Part shown: piece by piece, positions 34,044-46,769 of the stretch
Layout of the letters: each line of letters starts with the position of its first letter
Position numbering within the stretch: position 1 is the stretch's first letter
DNA from: Leptasterias polaris
Taxonomy: Eukaryota; Echinodermata; Asteroidea; Forcipulatida; Asteriidae
Assembly: GCA_037783415.1 (NCBI GenBank)
Contig: JAZGTN010000058.1
Location: 3,570,001 to 3,634,000 of the forward strand
Direction: 5' to 3'
Length of the DNA stretch: 64,000 bases
Notes under the pieces: model-generated
What the model saw: the letters and a program-made list of their open reading frames with translations, nothing else
What the model was told of the DNA's origin: nothing
The model's database searches: none
Position numbers and translations under genes: made by a program

Positions 34044-37000
34044 ATGGCTGCGACATCGAATTCGAAAAGAATGGATCGTCGGGCCGTACGGACCTACCAT
34101 TTTGACGAACGTAAGTACTGACTGTACAATGTCATGCAACAGTAAACGCAATTTAAGCCTAAAAAAAGGCTTCTCATCGACCCAAGATTACAAGCATAGC
34201 CCTAACTAGTAGTACTATAAGCAAGCAAGTTGAATTTTATTTATTTACATGCACAGAACAATTCACATGTAAAATGTTGAAAAGAAAGAGGAAAATAGCC
34301 TATATTATTATAATTAAGCAAATATATTGTGAATTACCTTTCAAATGATTTTCGAGAGTTAATATTTAGAATTGTCTCAACGATCTAATGACAACTTGCT
34401 TATTTTGAAGTAGGCCTAGTAAGTAGGCCTACAGTAGTAACACGTTCTCATATTTACGTAAAAAAAAGTGCTTTTCAGCGCTACTGTACGACGGGATCGA
34501 AATGTTTGGGTTCGAAAACTAGGTTTTGTCGGGCTCCCTCAACAACATTCAGAAAAACGATATAACCAATTGCCACGATTGAGTTGGTACCAGACTAATT
34601 TACTCGCAGATGCCGCGAGTGCAAATAATCAAGGTCGTTGAGATCAGTTTAAAAGTTCACTCTCGAAAAATTTAATTTTCACCAAAAACTTGTGATGTTT
34701 TTAAAATAAATTTTGGCAGTCCGGCTATCTACATACAAGTACATTGGCATTCGATCGGTAAGTTTCACGATCTAGATCTTTGCGGATTAAAAACACCATA
34801 TAGGGCGAAAAAATAGGTCTGCAGTTACAAGTACATTGGCATTCGATCGGTAAGTTTCACGATCTAGATCTTTGCGGATTAAAAACACCATATAGGGCGA
34901 AAAAATAGGTCTGCAGTGGTGCTGGGGCCAAGGATACGGAGTGGATTGGCCCTATTCATGGGAAGAGTCATAATATGCATTTAATTTTTAAATCACTTTC
35001 AAACTGTTGGAAAAAATGTATTTTTAATTTTAACTGTAAAAAAAGATTTTTTTTACCCCGAATTAGTAACAAACGGTAATATCTGCCATGTTGTCTTTCG
35101 ACGTACCTGGACGATACCATCATACCGCAGGGCTAGGGAGGGGTAATATAAAATGCAAGATGATTATTTACCATTTTATGTGCCTCTCATGGAGTTGAAA
35201 AAAATATTGTATTTTTTTTAAAACTCCCCTTGTAACTTCAAATTCCAGAGTGGCGGCTGAGTTATTTACGAAAAAAAAACGTTCAAATGTTCTTTTAAAT
35301 TTAAAGTCCATTTAAAATTTGTTGTCGTGAGGGGTCGTGAGTTGTCGGTATTTAGTGCGACCGAGTAGACTAGTTGCCGAGGGTACGAGTTGTAAATCAA
35401 TAGAAATTTGAATTTTTTGTCATAATTATTCTCATGCTGTTTTCTTTCAGTCAAGTGGGTGTTGGTCAGATATTTTGATGGTGCACTCAGCGGAGTCCTG
35501 AGAGGCACTGATGTGGAAAATGAAGACAGTGGATTAACACTGCAAGAAGACAACATACAGGAGGGTGACCGCTGTATGGCAAAATGGACGGATGGGAGGA
35601 TGTATAAAGCAAAGATTATTTTAGTTGGAGGTAAGGGAGAAGTGTTTCCTTCTAACTTGTAAAGGATGATTTATATAAGATAATATATAATTTACGAAAT
35701 TCTCGCCCACATGAAAACAAAACTGACCCTGTTTTAATCCCACAGGCACTCAATGCAAAAAGGGGGAAACAAATTTACAAGCCGACACCAATGGCAGCTT
35801 GTTGGTTGTCTGATCAGTGAATCTGCACTGTTCTCCCAAAATCCAAGAGATGTCTTAACGATTCGTTGTTAAGTTTTTGCCTGTCTTGTGATTTGCCACA
35901 TGTAGGTGTTTTAGTTGTGCACAGTTGAGTTTATAGGAAGGTCCCAATGTTTTAATATAGAGACATACAAAAATCCTCTGTAGGGTTAAGATAAACTACT
36001 CTCCGAGTAAGTTATGAGTTTTATGGGTGACAACCATTAATCTAACTCTTCTGGGAAGTTAGTTAGGTTCTAAAAAGAACTGATGGTTAGTGACGTTTAC
36101 TCGATGTTACTTAGTATCACACCATGCAAAGCTTCAAATCCTACTAACTCTCAGCAGATTTACAGCAATTAAAATTTATTTTATTTATTTATTTTATTTT
36201 ATTTTATTTTATTACACATCCAACAGCACAATTAGCGCCAATAACAGGATGAAATGAAATGAAACATCATGACACTTCGTTTTCTATAAACTTGCATTCC
36301 ACTATGTTCATGAGGATGATAATGACAAGCATAATAAACTGTTCCTACTAAATCCTTAAAAATCAGGACAACTTTTCTGAATTTCTGTCCTTTCCATATA
36401 TTGTTTAATTTGGATTAGCTAACAAGGATGAGGTAGCAAGGGAACTCGATCAGCTTAGAAAGGCCCACAAACAGTACGACAAAAGTCCATCTAAGAGCAG
36501 TCCCAAGAAGAGACCAAACAGCAGCCCCAACAAGAGACCAAACAGCAGCCCCAACAAGAGACCAAACAGCAGCCCCAACAAGAGAACTGCACCCAAGAGC
36601 ACCCCAAAGACAAAATCTGCACCGAAGCAGGTAAGAAATGTTATGCTTGTGCAAGAGTTGGCGATTTATAAAATAACTAATGCTTGTTAAGAAAAAGTGA
36701 TTTAAATCACAGGTTTAAATTGTGTTGATGTAAATCAGCCAACCCTGGCTTGTACTCACGCAGCATAAATTTTTTTTTTTTTAATGTTTTTGTGTGAAAC
36801 TACATAAATTTAAATAACTGAGCCTAATAAAACACAAATATGTGTTTCCAGTTTTTAGCAACTGGACTGTCGTACGCCGTGCATACGACCCCCCCCCCCC
36901 CCCCAAAAAGGGTGTTTTGTAAATTTGTTGAACGGGCGGCAAAATCTGTTAGATGCATGTTGCCTTGGTCTGCAACAATCTGAAGGAAATAAGCAAAAAA

Positions 37001-38750
37001 ACATTTAGTACATGTATTGCTTTGCACACTGATCACTGATCTGCCATTTAGTCGGGCTCGTAGCCACTTTTCGGAACGAGGTGGGTCGTTTTTTGACAAT
37101 TTGATTTTTGAAAACAAAGAAAGATGTACATCATTTCCAACTGAATACGTTTTTATAATGCTTTCAGAAAACAGCATCAACTGCAAGTTCACAGGCATCA
37201 ACCTCAAAGAGAAAGACGTCAGAGACGGCAGTTAACAAAGCGGCTGAAATTTCTGCTCAGGAAATTATGGTTGATAGGCTACTGAAGGAGCAGTTCACTT
37301 ACTCCAATGCACCATCAACAAGCATCGTCCCAGATGCCCCAATTGCCCATCGTCCCAGTGCCCCATCGTTCCAGATGCCCAGTGACGTTTATGGGTTCAG
37401 CATGCGAAAACTGCTGGACATGGAAAGCGATGTGGAGATGGATGAAGCCATGGCTCAAGAAGACGACAACCAAGATTTTCACTGCCTACTGGAGGCAGAG
37501 AAAAAGATCTCTGCAGAACTTAAAAGTCAGCTGAAGAGGAAGCAAGATGAAGTCGACAGCCTGCAAGAGGAAATCCGCAGACAGCAATCAGCAAATAGTT
37601 GCGGACCATGTGCCAAACTTAACTCTTACTTGCTCCTACCATCGACCAAACGGCTGATTGATTTTCTGTCCATTCGCTCCACTGCCACAACGACTCCTGC
37701 TCCAGCGACGACTTCTTTCCCTGCTCCACCGACAACACCTGCTTCAACCCCAGCTTCTCCTGTTGCTTGTTCTCCGAGAGAGGAGGATCCGGAAATGGTA
37801 GATATCGGCGGTGTCGTCATGAGGAAGGCTGTGAAAGAATCCTGCATAACATCAGCGAAGGGAGCGCCCGCCAAGCTCGTAAGAAATCTCTTGCAGGCTT
37901 TCTTCTTACCGGAACAGCTTGCTGGCAGCTGTGCCGAGGGGAGCAGGGAGCGTCCTGGTCTCCCTGGCCATATTGTCAGGGCCATCAAAGGTAAGAGTTG
38001 AATCAGCCGATGATCATGTACATGTACAATGTACAGTGTATATTCATTTGTGCGCCACTGTTACTTCACAATTCATTCTAGCAGCTTTCATTATTACAAG
38101 GTTAGCGGGACCAGCCAAATGGCGTTAATATGAAGAACATTTTGTTAAATATACAGAAACATAAGGTAGAAAGCAAACAAACAACAAAATAGAATTGTGT
38201 TGTTTTCCTGTTTTCAAAATGTTTACGCTTTGGCGCTGAGCACTGTCTGTGTTATGCCCGTATGCGAGAAAATACTCATTACTTCTTTTCACATGCGTGT
38301 GCTTTTCATGCCGGGTGCGTGTGCATGCGCGTAAGCAGTAATACGCACTGTTCGTTCATCACACCTCCTGTTTTAAACAGTTCTACCGCATCTATACTAC
38401 AAGTTCAAACATGGCTTCTTGACCAATTAGAGTGGATAAACTGTCCCATGTATTTATGAATACTAGATAAAACACATCCAGGACTTGGGAGAGAAGCCTT
38501 GCTGAAACAGAAAATGTTCTCATCTATTTTTTTTTCCTAGACCAATCTCAGTGAACTGTCACACTTCAAAATATCTGCTCTTAAGAGGGTTATTTACTAC
38601 TTTTTTTGATATACAATGTAAACAAAATTTAATTTTTCAGAGTTTGTGCACTCCAAGTGCCCCAAATTCTCCGACCGAGATGTGGTCCAAATCATTAACT
38701 GCCAATGTTCTGACGTTCGCAAGAAGTTGAGGAAGGCTACTAAACAATAA
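34044..38750 (+). CDS. Tudor-like and BEN-domain accessory protein of the EnSpm element
   Basis: Five exons, 34044-34110, 35451-35630, 36419-36630, 37168-37990 and 38641-38750, agree in phase and give 463 residues with no stop. Residues about 23-83 resemble a Tudor domain (KWVLVRYFDG...GDRCMAKWTDGRMYKAKI). Exon 3 encodes a basic linker with tandem KRPNSSPN units. Around 262-295 is a coiled coil, then a Pro/Thr-rich stretch. The C-terminal 70 residues fit a BEN domain (LVRNLLQAFF, RPGLPGHIVRAIKEFV, RDVVQIINCQCSDVRKKLRK). BEN domains bind DNA or chromatin proteins and Tudor domains bind methylated residues, so a role in target or terminus recognition is plausible inference. It shares an intergenic region with the transposase and lies within the same TIRs. 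Confidence 0.8.
34734..34917. repeat. 92-bp tandem duplication
   Basis: Two adjacent copies of a 92-bp unit (TACAAGTACATTGGCATTCG...GGTCTGCAG), identical by eye, in intron 1 of the Tudor-BEN gene. A recent local duplication. Confidence 0.92.
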
Positions 38751-38769
38751 GGTAATGTATAATGTCAGA

Positions 38770-39108
38770 AGTCCATTACCTACACTAAGTGTGCCACTCT
38801 GTGACAGAATTGCTCCTGAAATTCCGCCAACACGTGCAAGCAAATTTGTCTGGGGCAGTCGGAAAGTATTAAAGAACATTGCATACGGCTATTGGGGGTA
38901 GCACGCATTTCCACTTGTGTTATTAAGAGAATATACGTGAGCATTTATGCTCACAACGTTATAGCTCTTCTCCCAGCATGCACTTTTTGTTTGACTGCTT
39001 GGAACACAGCGCCATCAATGGCAAAAGTACATTGTTCTGGAGGAAACTGCGAGCCACCACCTAATACATCATGTACCAGAGTGGCATACTTTGTGTAGGT
39101 AATGGACT
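38770..39108. mobile_element. MITE with AGTCCATTACCTACAC termini
   Basis: Left AGTCCATTACCTACACTAAG and right (reverse complement) AGTCCATTACCTACACAAAG form roughly 30-bp inverted repeats that also include GCCACTCTG. A lone end of the same family (AGAAGTCCATTACCTACACC) is at about 40924. No coding sequence. Confidence 0.75.
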
Positions 39109-41285
39109 GCTGATAATGTACATTGTTGCAATATTTAAATAACAACACTAAGTGCATTACCAAAATTTGTTAGGCTGGGCAATAAATTATATTATTCACA
39201 ACAATCAGACACTGCAGTCTGCAGTGAGAGGCCTGTCGCTTCTGATCCATCTTCCTGTAGGTGCTCCTCCTCGAAAGTACTGACTCCATTGTGGACAGCT
39301 AGATGCCATGCACTGTGGTACCCAGCGAGGGCACCCCAGCTAAGAAGGCAATGCCATAGGAGTTAATGGATATAATCAGGCAGTCCTAGAGTGGACTGCC
39401 TTGATTTCTGGTGCCAGATGCCAATTCAGAATACAAATTAACAAAAGGGACCCTTTGAGAACCAACTAGTCCAAATATTTCCTCCTGTACGTACCTGGTG
39501 TTTGAGGCAGTTATTGACATACCTTTTACACCTCACTGTCTTAAGAATACAAAGAAGTAAACATTTTACATTGTTTTCTTTTGTGTGTGTACATGTAGGT
39601 GGTGTCTCAACGCAACTCAACCCCATTGCTGCAAAAGATAAACAACCAGTTGGTTCGTCAGAAGATCTTACATATTTCTTTATTTAAAACTCCTTAGTTG
39701 CCACAAGTCGGTTACAACTTTATACATTTCCTTGCCAGTTATCATGGGGAAGGGGATGCATAATTGACATAAAATGCATAACTTGCAATTACTCTTCAGA
39801 GTGTTCACGCCAGCCACGCCTCTTGGAAAACCTCGAAAATCCTGAAAATTGTTTAAAAAAATAAATAGTAATTCCAAATAACACAAAAATGTCCAATTAC
39901 ATTCTCATTAAGTTGCAATTTAAATTTACCACAATCCGTCCGCGAAGCTTAATTAAATCCTAACATTTTGTTTTCGCAAGGGTGTAGGAATTCTGACTAA
40001 CATGTTTTGTTAAATAAGTAAGTGGACGTAAACAAAAAATAATATGATTTTACAGCCGCTTGAAATACTTTGAAATTGATTCTGCCTTCAATTCAAAGCC
40101 AATAAGCTTGCCTCAAAAACTTGTTCAGTGTAAGGAAATATTTGGATTTGCATCTCTAATGATAACCATGGTACATTTTTTCTTTCAATGTCATATGTGT
40201 AGGCCATGTACTGTTGCCAATTGTATTCATTTAATAATTTACAATGTTCAAGTATATTCATTTAATAATTCATAATGTGCAAATACATGTTTCATGAAAA
40301 TACATTTTTATTTTTGGCGAGCTGCGAACCAGTGACAGCCTATATAATACGAATGTCCGTCTGTCCGTCCGCGTTCGGTGGAAATGTTTCAGTCTTTCAG
40401 TTGAGTTGTTATATATACTTGCCAGTCATTTTTGGTAATTTTCAACTATGTTTTCAAATAATGTTGAACTTTTTGGAATAAAAAAAATGTTAAAGTTTTT
40501 TTTCCAGGCTCAAACATTGACATCTGGATTTTAAAGAACCAAACTCAAATCTTAAAGTTTTGAAATAATTTTGTTTAAACAAAAATCAATCTCTCTGTCA
40601 CTGGTTCCAGTTGAATGAGCTGAAACAATGAAATAATCTTAGGTCGTCTATTTTTATTGATGATGATCTTTTTCCAATTATTATTCAGTGATCTGTGTCA
40701 ATTAATAGTTTATTTCTTTGGAACTGTCTAGGTTTTCTTTGCAATTTAATGTTTTTTAAATGCCAAAGATTTTGTTACCAATCTTTCATATGTTGTGATT
40801 TATGCTACATGTATTTATTCTGTTTGGGTCATACAGTGTAAAAGTGTTTTTCCTTTTAAAATTTCATTTGTGCATTCCTTAGTGTAGTTTTATATGTTCT
40901 GTCATTTTTTATAACACCTTGCCAGAAGTCCATTACCTACACCAAGTGTGGTACACACGCAATGGTAGATTATGGCTCAGAAATTTCCCAAAAATACCAA
41001 TACGCTCATCAGCTTGCAGTTAATTTTCCTTGGGCAGTCAGTTAACAGCGTTCAGTGCAGATCATACTTTGAGTAAGTTATAGACTTCAGACCTAACATA
41101 TATTAAATAACGAACTTGATAGCATTTTTTTATGTTTCCTTTCAAGTATTCCATTTAAACTGTTCTACCTCAGTGTTTTAAATCTATGTATAAGTATATG
41201 AAACAAATAAAGTTATCCCATGCATGCTGCATATAAATTGTCCAATATCTCACTGCTTGTCGGTGTATGCTTTTTAAATGCCAAG
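39109..41285. other. 3' region of the EnSpm element; no gene seen
   Basis: AT-rich, with only short frames without motifs. It contains one stray MITE end near 40924 and leads into the right subterminal CTTATAAGA array. Confidence 0.6.
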
Positions 41286-41576
41286 GATTCTTATAAGATT
41301 CTTATAAGATTCTTATAAGATTCTTACTTACAACCTTAAAAGGGTCTTTTAACATTCTTATAAGATTCTTATAAGATTTGTATAAGATCTTACTAATTTG
41401 CATATAAAATCCTTATAAGATACTTATAAGATTCTTATAAGAATCTTATAAGAATCTTATAAGATTCTTATAAGAATCTTATAAGAACATGGGTAAGAAT
41501 TGTATAAGAATCGTAAAGGAATCTTATAAGAATCTTATAAAAATCTTATAAGAATCTTATAAGAATCTTATAAGAC
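41286..41576. repeat. Right subterminal CTTATAAGA array of the EnSpm element
   Basis: Dense copies of (A/G)ATTCTTATAAG in both orientations. It is the counterpart of 19140-19505 and about 125 bp from the right terminus. Confidence 0.85.
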
Positions 41577-43026
41577 TATTTCATAAGGGAATGGTTCGCT
41601 AATACACAGCTAGCGCAGAAATTTGGCGCTTGCACAGTAAGCGAAGAGTGGTCATTGTAAGCGCATAATTTGGCTGTAAGCAGAGCCATGAAGTTTGGCC
41701 CAGGCAAGGTTTGCAGTAGCTTCATGTTTAAATCTCTTTTTGAGTATTGGTAGTTCTGAGAAGAACTGGTGATAGAACTCAGAGCCACCACTACTTAATA
41801 AAAATTTACCCATGGTACTATTACAGACCTTATCCTATTGTACTCCCACAATGCGAAGTTTAAAATTTAACAAAAAACAAATGTTGAGTAATAAATTAAC
41901 ATCTCTGTATGTACATTAAAGTTTTAGTGAAATAATTTTTACAATTTATACATGTTCTCTTCAATTGCAGCCAGCATACGTGCAAATGAAGCGGCCCCCT
42001 ATGACCCCAGATGGACAACAAAACAACTTGACAACTAAGAGTAAGAGTGTTGGACCTGATCAAACACTGGCCATGATGCATCACTGTTAGTTGACAACAC
42101 TTTGCTTTGTATTTTCTGCACCTACAGTATACGTGCATTGATCTATCATTTGAATCAAATATAATCAAATATAATCCAAGGTGTCATGCTTAATTATTCT
42201 GTTAATATGGTTCAACATTTATAATGTGATCATATATTTTGCATTCAGATTTATATGTTGGTACAGGCTTAACGTCTGAACGAGGCATGAGAAAGAGGCA
42301 GGCATCACTGCTGAAAGACCATCTGGTTGGGTCACTTGAGCCGATGGTATTTACTTCTACCAAAGCCATTGGCATGGACGGCTTCAAGACAATGGATACT
42401 CCATAAGTCAGGGTGAAGGATTTGAGTGGAATGATGATTGATTATCTCAACAGGCATGATCAGTAAGTGCTATATTGATTCATAATAATCAATATTTTAT
42501 TGAATTGTCAATTGTACTTATTGCCCCTTACATGGTGTATTTTCACTTTGTTTCAAAGGAATAGTTCCCTCACATGGCACGATGGAATAATTCCAGAGGA
42601 CGAAGTTTGGATTAAAGTTGGTGGCGATAAAGGAGGAAAATCATTTAAATTTGCCTTCCAAATTGCCAACACCTTTCATCCAAACTCTACCCAAAATACT
42701 GTGGTATTCTGTTGCTTTGAAGCACAAGACTCGATGGCAAATTTAGAGCACATCAAGCCACTACTACGACAAGTGTCAAGCCTCAAACTTCTGAAATGGA
42801 GGTAAGTGACTTGTAATTTTGTTCCCTATCGTATCTCTACACTACTTGCATGACTACTTTTCGACTTGTTTTATCTAATCACATATTTTGTTTTGTTTTC
42901 TTTAGAGGGAAGTCCTTTCGATTGTTTGTATTTGGAGACTACGAACTGCTAACAAAAATATATGGAATCTGCAGCTGCAATGGTAAATGACTGACTTAAC
43001 TTATTTTGAAACAACCTATATTATAA

Positions 43027-43300
43027 GTTATCACACAAGCGCGAGTGGAATACGGAAAATATAGCGCTTCCGCGTCCCATTTCCAACGAGGCCGAATTGG
43101 ATATGGGACGCAGACGCGTTATATTTTTTCGTATTCCACAAGCGCGCGTGTGATAACATATTTATCTTCAAGCAAACTTAGCGCGCAGTTAGAACACACA
43201 AGACGCAGGGTGTGATATGGGCCGTGCAATACAGGTTTTTATCACACTCTTGTTGCTATCCAATCAGAATCAAGGATTCAAGCCTGCTTGAAGATAATAA
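43027..43300. repeat. Composite inverted-repeat element in an intron of copy 1
   Basis: Two foldbacks in tandem. The first (about 43027-43153) has ends GTTATCACACAAGCGCGAG and CGCGTGTGATAAC. The second (about 43160-43299) has ends TTATCTTCAAGC and GCTTGAAGATAA. Half of the first recurs at 43655-43728, and the second with half of the first recurs at 58801-59070. A MITE family with no coding capacity. Confidence 0.75.
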
Positions 43301-45269
43301 GTAAAATAGCATTTGAAAAATAACATTGAAATTACCACACACATTTTAAATCTGCATTTGACTATTGTATCCCTATCCCTAAAAATTAAGTGTTTCAGTA
43401 TACTGTATTAATTTCTTTTTAGCACGGTATTGCTGCTTGTTTTGCCACACGACAAAACAAGAAATGAAACTTGCACCATAGAACGTGAGCAGCCAGTAGT
43501 CTCCAGAACACTATCCACCATGCAAACTGACTACCAGGCATATGTGGCCGATGGCTCTCGCAAGGCACACGCCAAGGATATCGACCATGTAAGTCTTGTT
43601 ACTATGTACAAAATATTATTCTAAAGTTATAAAATACAATTATCCTTCGGCCTCGTTGGATATGGGACGCAGAAGCACTATATTTTTCCGTATTCCACTC
43701 GCGCTTGTGTGATAACTTATAATATCTACAGACTATTGCAATGAATGGACAAACCTTTGAGTGCATAATTATCAAACTCCATGCAAATTGGTTATTTTGT
43801 GTTTCCTATAAGATTGTCCTACCGAGTCTACACATCTCCATTGGAGTTTTCAAAAAACTCTTTGACATGCTCGAGTCAGAGTGCCACAAGATTGACTTGA
43901 AGATCGTCAAGATGAAACTCCAGTGTAGCGACCCTTCTGATGCTTGTAAGGACAACTTCGACCAGCAAGTAATGGCGGAGTTCACAAGACAGGAAGCCAT
44001 CAATCAGGACATCAACAGCAAGCAGAATGAGCTCGAGCAGATTGAGGATGAACTTCCCCTTCACCTTGTCCAAAACAACCTCCGAGACGCTGACGATGCA
44101 TTCCATGATATGGCAAATCGAGCATTCACACTCCGTGCAGAGATCAAAAGTTTGGTGAGTTACCATGTTTCCTTTAATTCCATTGGAATCAAACAACTGA
44201 ATTGTTATTTAACTATTACGGGTTGCTTTGCTTTTTACAGGAAAATGCTGTTGTTGACCTTCCTTTTGGATCTGGACCTGTCGCTGGTTCCCTTGATGAT
44301 GTTTTGAAGCGTCACAAGGTGGAACGCCAGGCCTACCATGGCAAGTCTTTTGTAGGGAACCACGTGCACAAATGTTGTCAGGTACGTTATTTCTAATATA
44401 CGAATGTCAACATTTTATAGCAGTAACATTCATGTAAATACCAGTTAAGCTTTTTTCCGCAATTGCATGTTGTAAATCTGAACTTTTATTCACTGTATGT
44501 TATGCAGCCAAATGTGATTGATGATTTGACCTCTGCCCCTCGTCAAGCAATCCATTCTCTACATGATGACAATATTCCACTGGCAAGTACCCGACAGCTA
44601 TTGCGTGAGGGAGCGGAAGTTGGCAGCAAATTCCACGACATTTTCCTCAAATTCGCAGAAGTACACCATGGAATCAACCACTCACATAGAGTTGAACATG
44701 CTGACCTGGGTGTGATTGGTAAGTGTGAATGTGATTGTATACACAATTCCCTTGATTCAAATTCACGATGACTTATTCTTAGGATCTTGTTTTCTATACA
44801 GATGGTTTTATCAGAAACTTCATGTCAACATTCAGACGAGTATTCCCAACGGCTTCCATTACACCCAAGATGCATCTGCTAGAACAACACGCCGTTGAGC
44901 AGCTTAGCAGATTTGGTGTTGGTTTTGGTATGCTGAATGAGCAGGGGGGCGAACTCATCCATACCCAGTTCAACAGAACACGTCGGGCAGTCAGCGGGAT
45001 GAGGGACAACCTTCAGCAACTGATGACGATAATGAGACGTCACCACATAATGACCACTCCCGAAGTTCAATCCAACGTCATCAATGCTGAAAAAAGGAAG
45101 AGAGTAGTTGAGGAATAAAATTGGGGGAATTAATTATTAATTTGAAGAAATGGGTCGTGGGGGGGGGTATTAATATTTAATTGTACAGTGTACATGTATG
45201 TGTTCTTTGACACGCAAGATGATGCCAATATTTTGTTCTAATGTTAGCGCATTGCAGAGAAAACATCAT

Positions 45270-45500
45270 CCCAATTTCATGGCTCTGCTTCCCGCTGAAT
45301 TCTTTGCTTACGATTAACCATTCTCTGCTTACTTGAAAGCGGCGAATTTTTGTACTAGGTGTGTAAGCCAAGAACGCCTAGTGGCGTAGAGTACGCACAA
45401 GCAAAAATGTCCTGCTAAAATTTTTTGACGTAAGCACGGAATTCCCTGCTTCTGTAAGCGCCGATTCTTTGCTTGCGGTAAGCAGAACCATGAAATTGGG
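45270..45500. mobile_element. MITE sharing EnSpm-type termini
   Basis: Left CCCAATTTCATGGCTCTGCT and right (reverse complement) CCCAATTTCATGGTTCTGCT. The TTCATGGCTCTGCTT core is the same as the termini of the EnSpm element at 19032-41700, so this is probably a non-autonomous derivative. It lies downstream of the RAG1-like copy 1 stop codon. Confidence 0.8.
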
Positions 45501-46769
45501 TATCATCATGGCAGGCCTGATACTTTACGGAGGCACCGAAGGCAATTGTCTCAGTGCCCCCTGGTCATCGCTTCGTGCCCTCTCCTAGGGTGCCCTTTAC
45601 CACAGGAGAAAATGCCTTGGTGCCCTTGCCTTTTCAAAAACGAAGCATATTGAGCCTAGAGGTATTCTAGTGTGTTGGTAAAATGGGGCTAGTTATATCC
45701 ATGCTTGTAGTTGTGTTTTGTTATTTGTCTTCAAAAAACTAACTGCAACAAGACAAAATATTTCTTAATTTGTTGTAACTGAAAATAAAAAAAGGACAGG
45801 CTTGACCTTCTGCTAACCATTAGAGTCAGCCAATTGGTTTTGTTGTTCTTTAATTTCCCCCTTTTTTTATTAATAAGTGATAAAATTAAATAATCCTTAG
45901 TTTGCTATTAATTTATAATTATATTTAAATTAAAAACCAAGTCATAAGTTAAATGATTGAACTGTAAAGTTAAGTATTTTTTTAATTTTTTTTAAAAATT
46001 ATTATTTAGCAAGCCTCTACATTAGTGTCCTGTTCAACAAATGCACCTTCATACCTCCCATTCCTAAATAATATTATTCACAATTTATTAATATTATGCC
46101 TATAGTATTAGTACCCCTCAAAACTTCAGCAGATGTTCGTTGTTAATCTTGAACGTACTGGCACTGGCCGGCTATCTTCCCTCATGATACAGCACCGCAC
46201 ATGACAGTCCACGTTAAAACAGTGCGTGGTGTGTGCGAGTGCTAAAAACCGTTACAACCAGCGGTCGTCAAATACCGTTTTCCAAAACGTCACAGAATGA
46301 AAATTTTATTTGCCCTCACGTAAATAATGCTATCAATACGTAAAATAAGCCTCTATATACCACTTACCTGGACCACAGTTATGTAGAAATGATATTTTGT
46401 TTGATAAATGACGTTTTTGAAGCACGTTCTCCACAGCACTGCCGTTGCGAATCGCGGTAGATTTACACGTGCACGACCCCTACGCGAGGTGGCCTAGTTT
46501 GCCTCGCAAGTCATTTGACCTGTCAACTTTGACCTTTTTAAACTCGATTCTTCTACAGGTATCATTTGCATTATTTAGAACGTTTGCATAAACTTCTCCA
46601 CGAATGAAAAAGCTCAAAACGTTGAGGAGGTGGGGCGAGGTAATTTGACCTTTTGTAACAATAACAAACAGCGCCCTCTTGCAGCGAAATATAAAGAGGC
46701 TTTTTACCTGGTTATTTCTGAACACTGAGGGCGCGCCCTTTTATGTGCTGCGTAGTGGCCGTGGGGAAG
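45501..46769. other. 3' flank of RAG1-like copy 1; no gene seen
   Basis: Noncoding, AT-rich to about 46100. The terminal 60 bp include CACTGAGGGCGCGCCCTTTT, similar to ACAGAGGGCGCACTTTT near the 3' end of copy 2. The element ends at 46769, beside CGGCC. Confidence 0.5.

Larger units (their letters stand above)
19032..41700. mobile_element. EnSpm/CACTA-like transposon, 22.7 kb including nested SINE and Gypsy
   Basis: Left terminus GGCCCATTTTCATGGCTCTG and right terminus (reverse complement) GGCCAAACTTCATGGCTCTG are inverted repeats, flanked by CAG at 19029-19031 and 41701-41703. Both ends continue into arrays of CTTATAAGA motifs. It lies wholly in intron 1 of RAG1-like copy 1. It carries a tnp2-type transposase (29497-33277, minus) and a divergent Tudor-BEN gene (34044-38750, plus). 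Class is assigned from the transposase; a 3-bp duplication fits EnSpm. The termini do not begin with the canonical CACTA. Confidence 0.8.
13887..45118 (+). pseudogene. RAG1-like transposase, copy 1, disrupted
   Basis: Exon 1 is in three pieces: 13887-13975 (LCRICG zinc module), 14926-15177 (HPQFVCYRCAR, then CRVC) and about 18180-18837 (RING finger CPICQCVL...CDHNFCANCL...CPVCK, then a CxxC...H module). It ends at a splice donor matching copy 2. Later exons: 41971-42040, 42249-42462, 42559-42801 (KVGGDKGG, first Asp), 42906-42982 (GDYE, second Asp), 43423-43588 (YCCLFCH), 43813-44154, 44241-44381, 44508-44718 and 44802-45118 (HLLEQH, then LNEQGGE with the third acidic residue, 21 residues after the second His). 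Defects: a TIR element inside the first zinc module, a 3-kb element before the RING, TAA at 42404, and TAG at 43479 with the frame continuing one register over. The RAG1 N-terminal order is conserved. The enzyme would cut and paste its own element. Confidence 0.82.
13033..46769 (+). mobile_element. RAG1-like transposable element, copy 1 (expanded by nested insertions)
   Basis: Inserted in the Gag domain. CGGCC occurs at 13028-13032 and 46770-46774, and joining there restores Gag (GDTA then QILL). The 33.7-kb span contains one gene (13887-45118, plus) whose exon 1 and intron 1 hold three other transposons. No clear terminal inverted repeats are visible at these edges. The left starts GTTGTTTTCATAGCG and the right ends GTGGGGAAG. 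The 5-bp GC-rich duplication is what Transib and ProtoRAG elements make. Boundary confidence comes mainly from Gag restoration. Confidence 0.75.
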
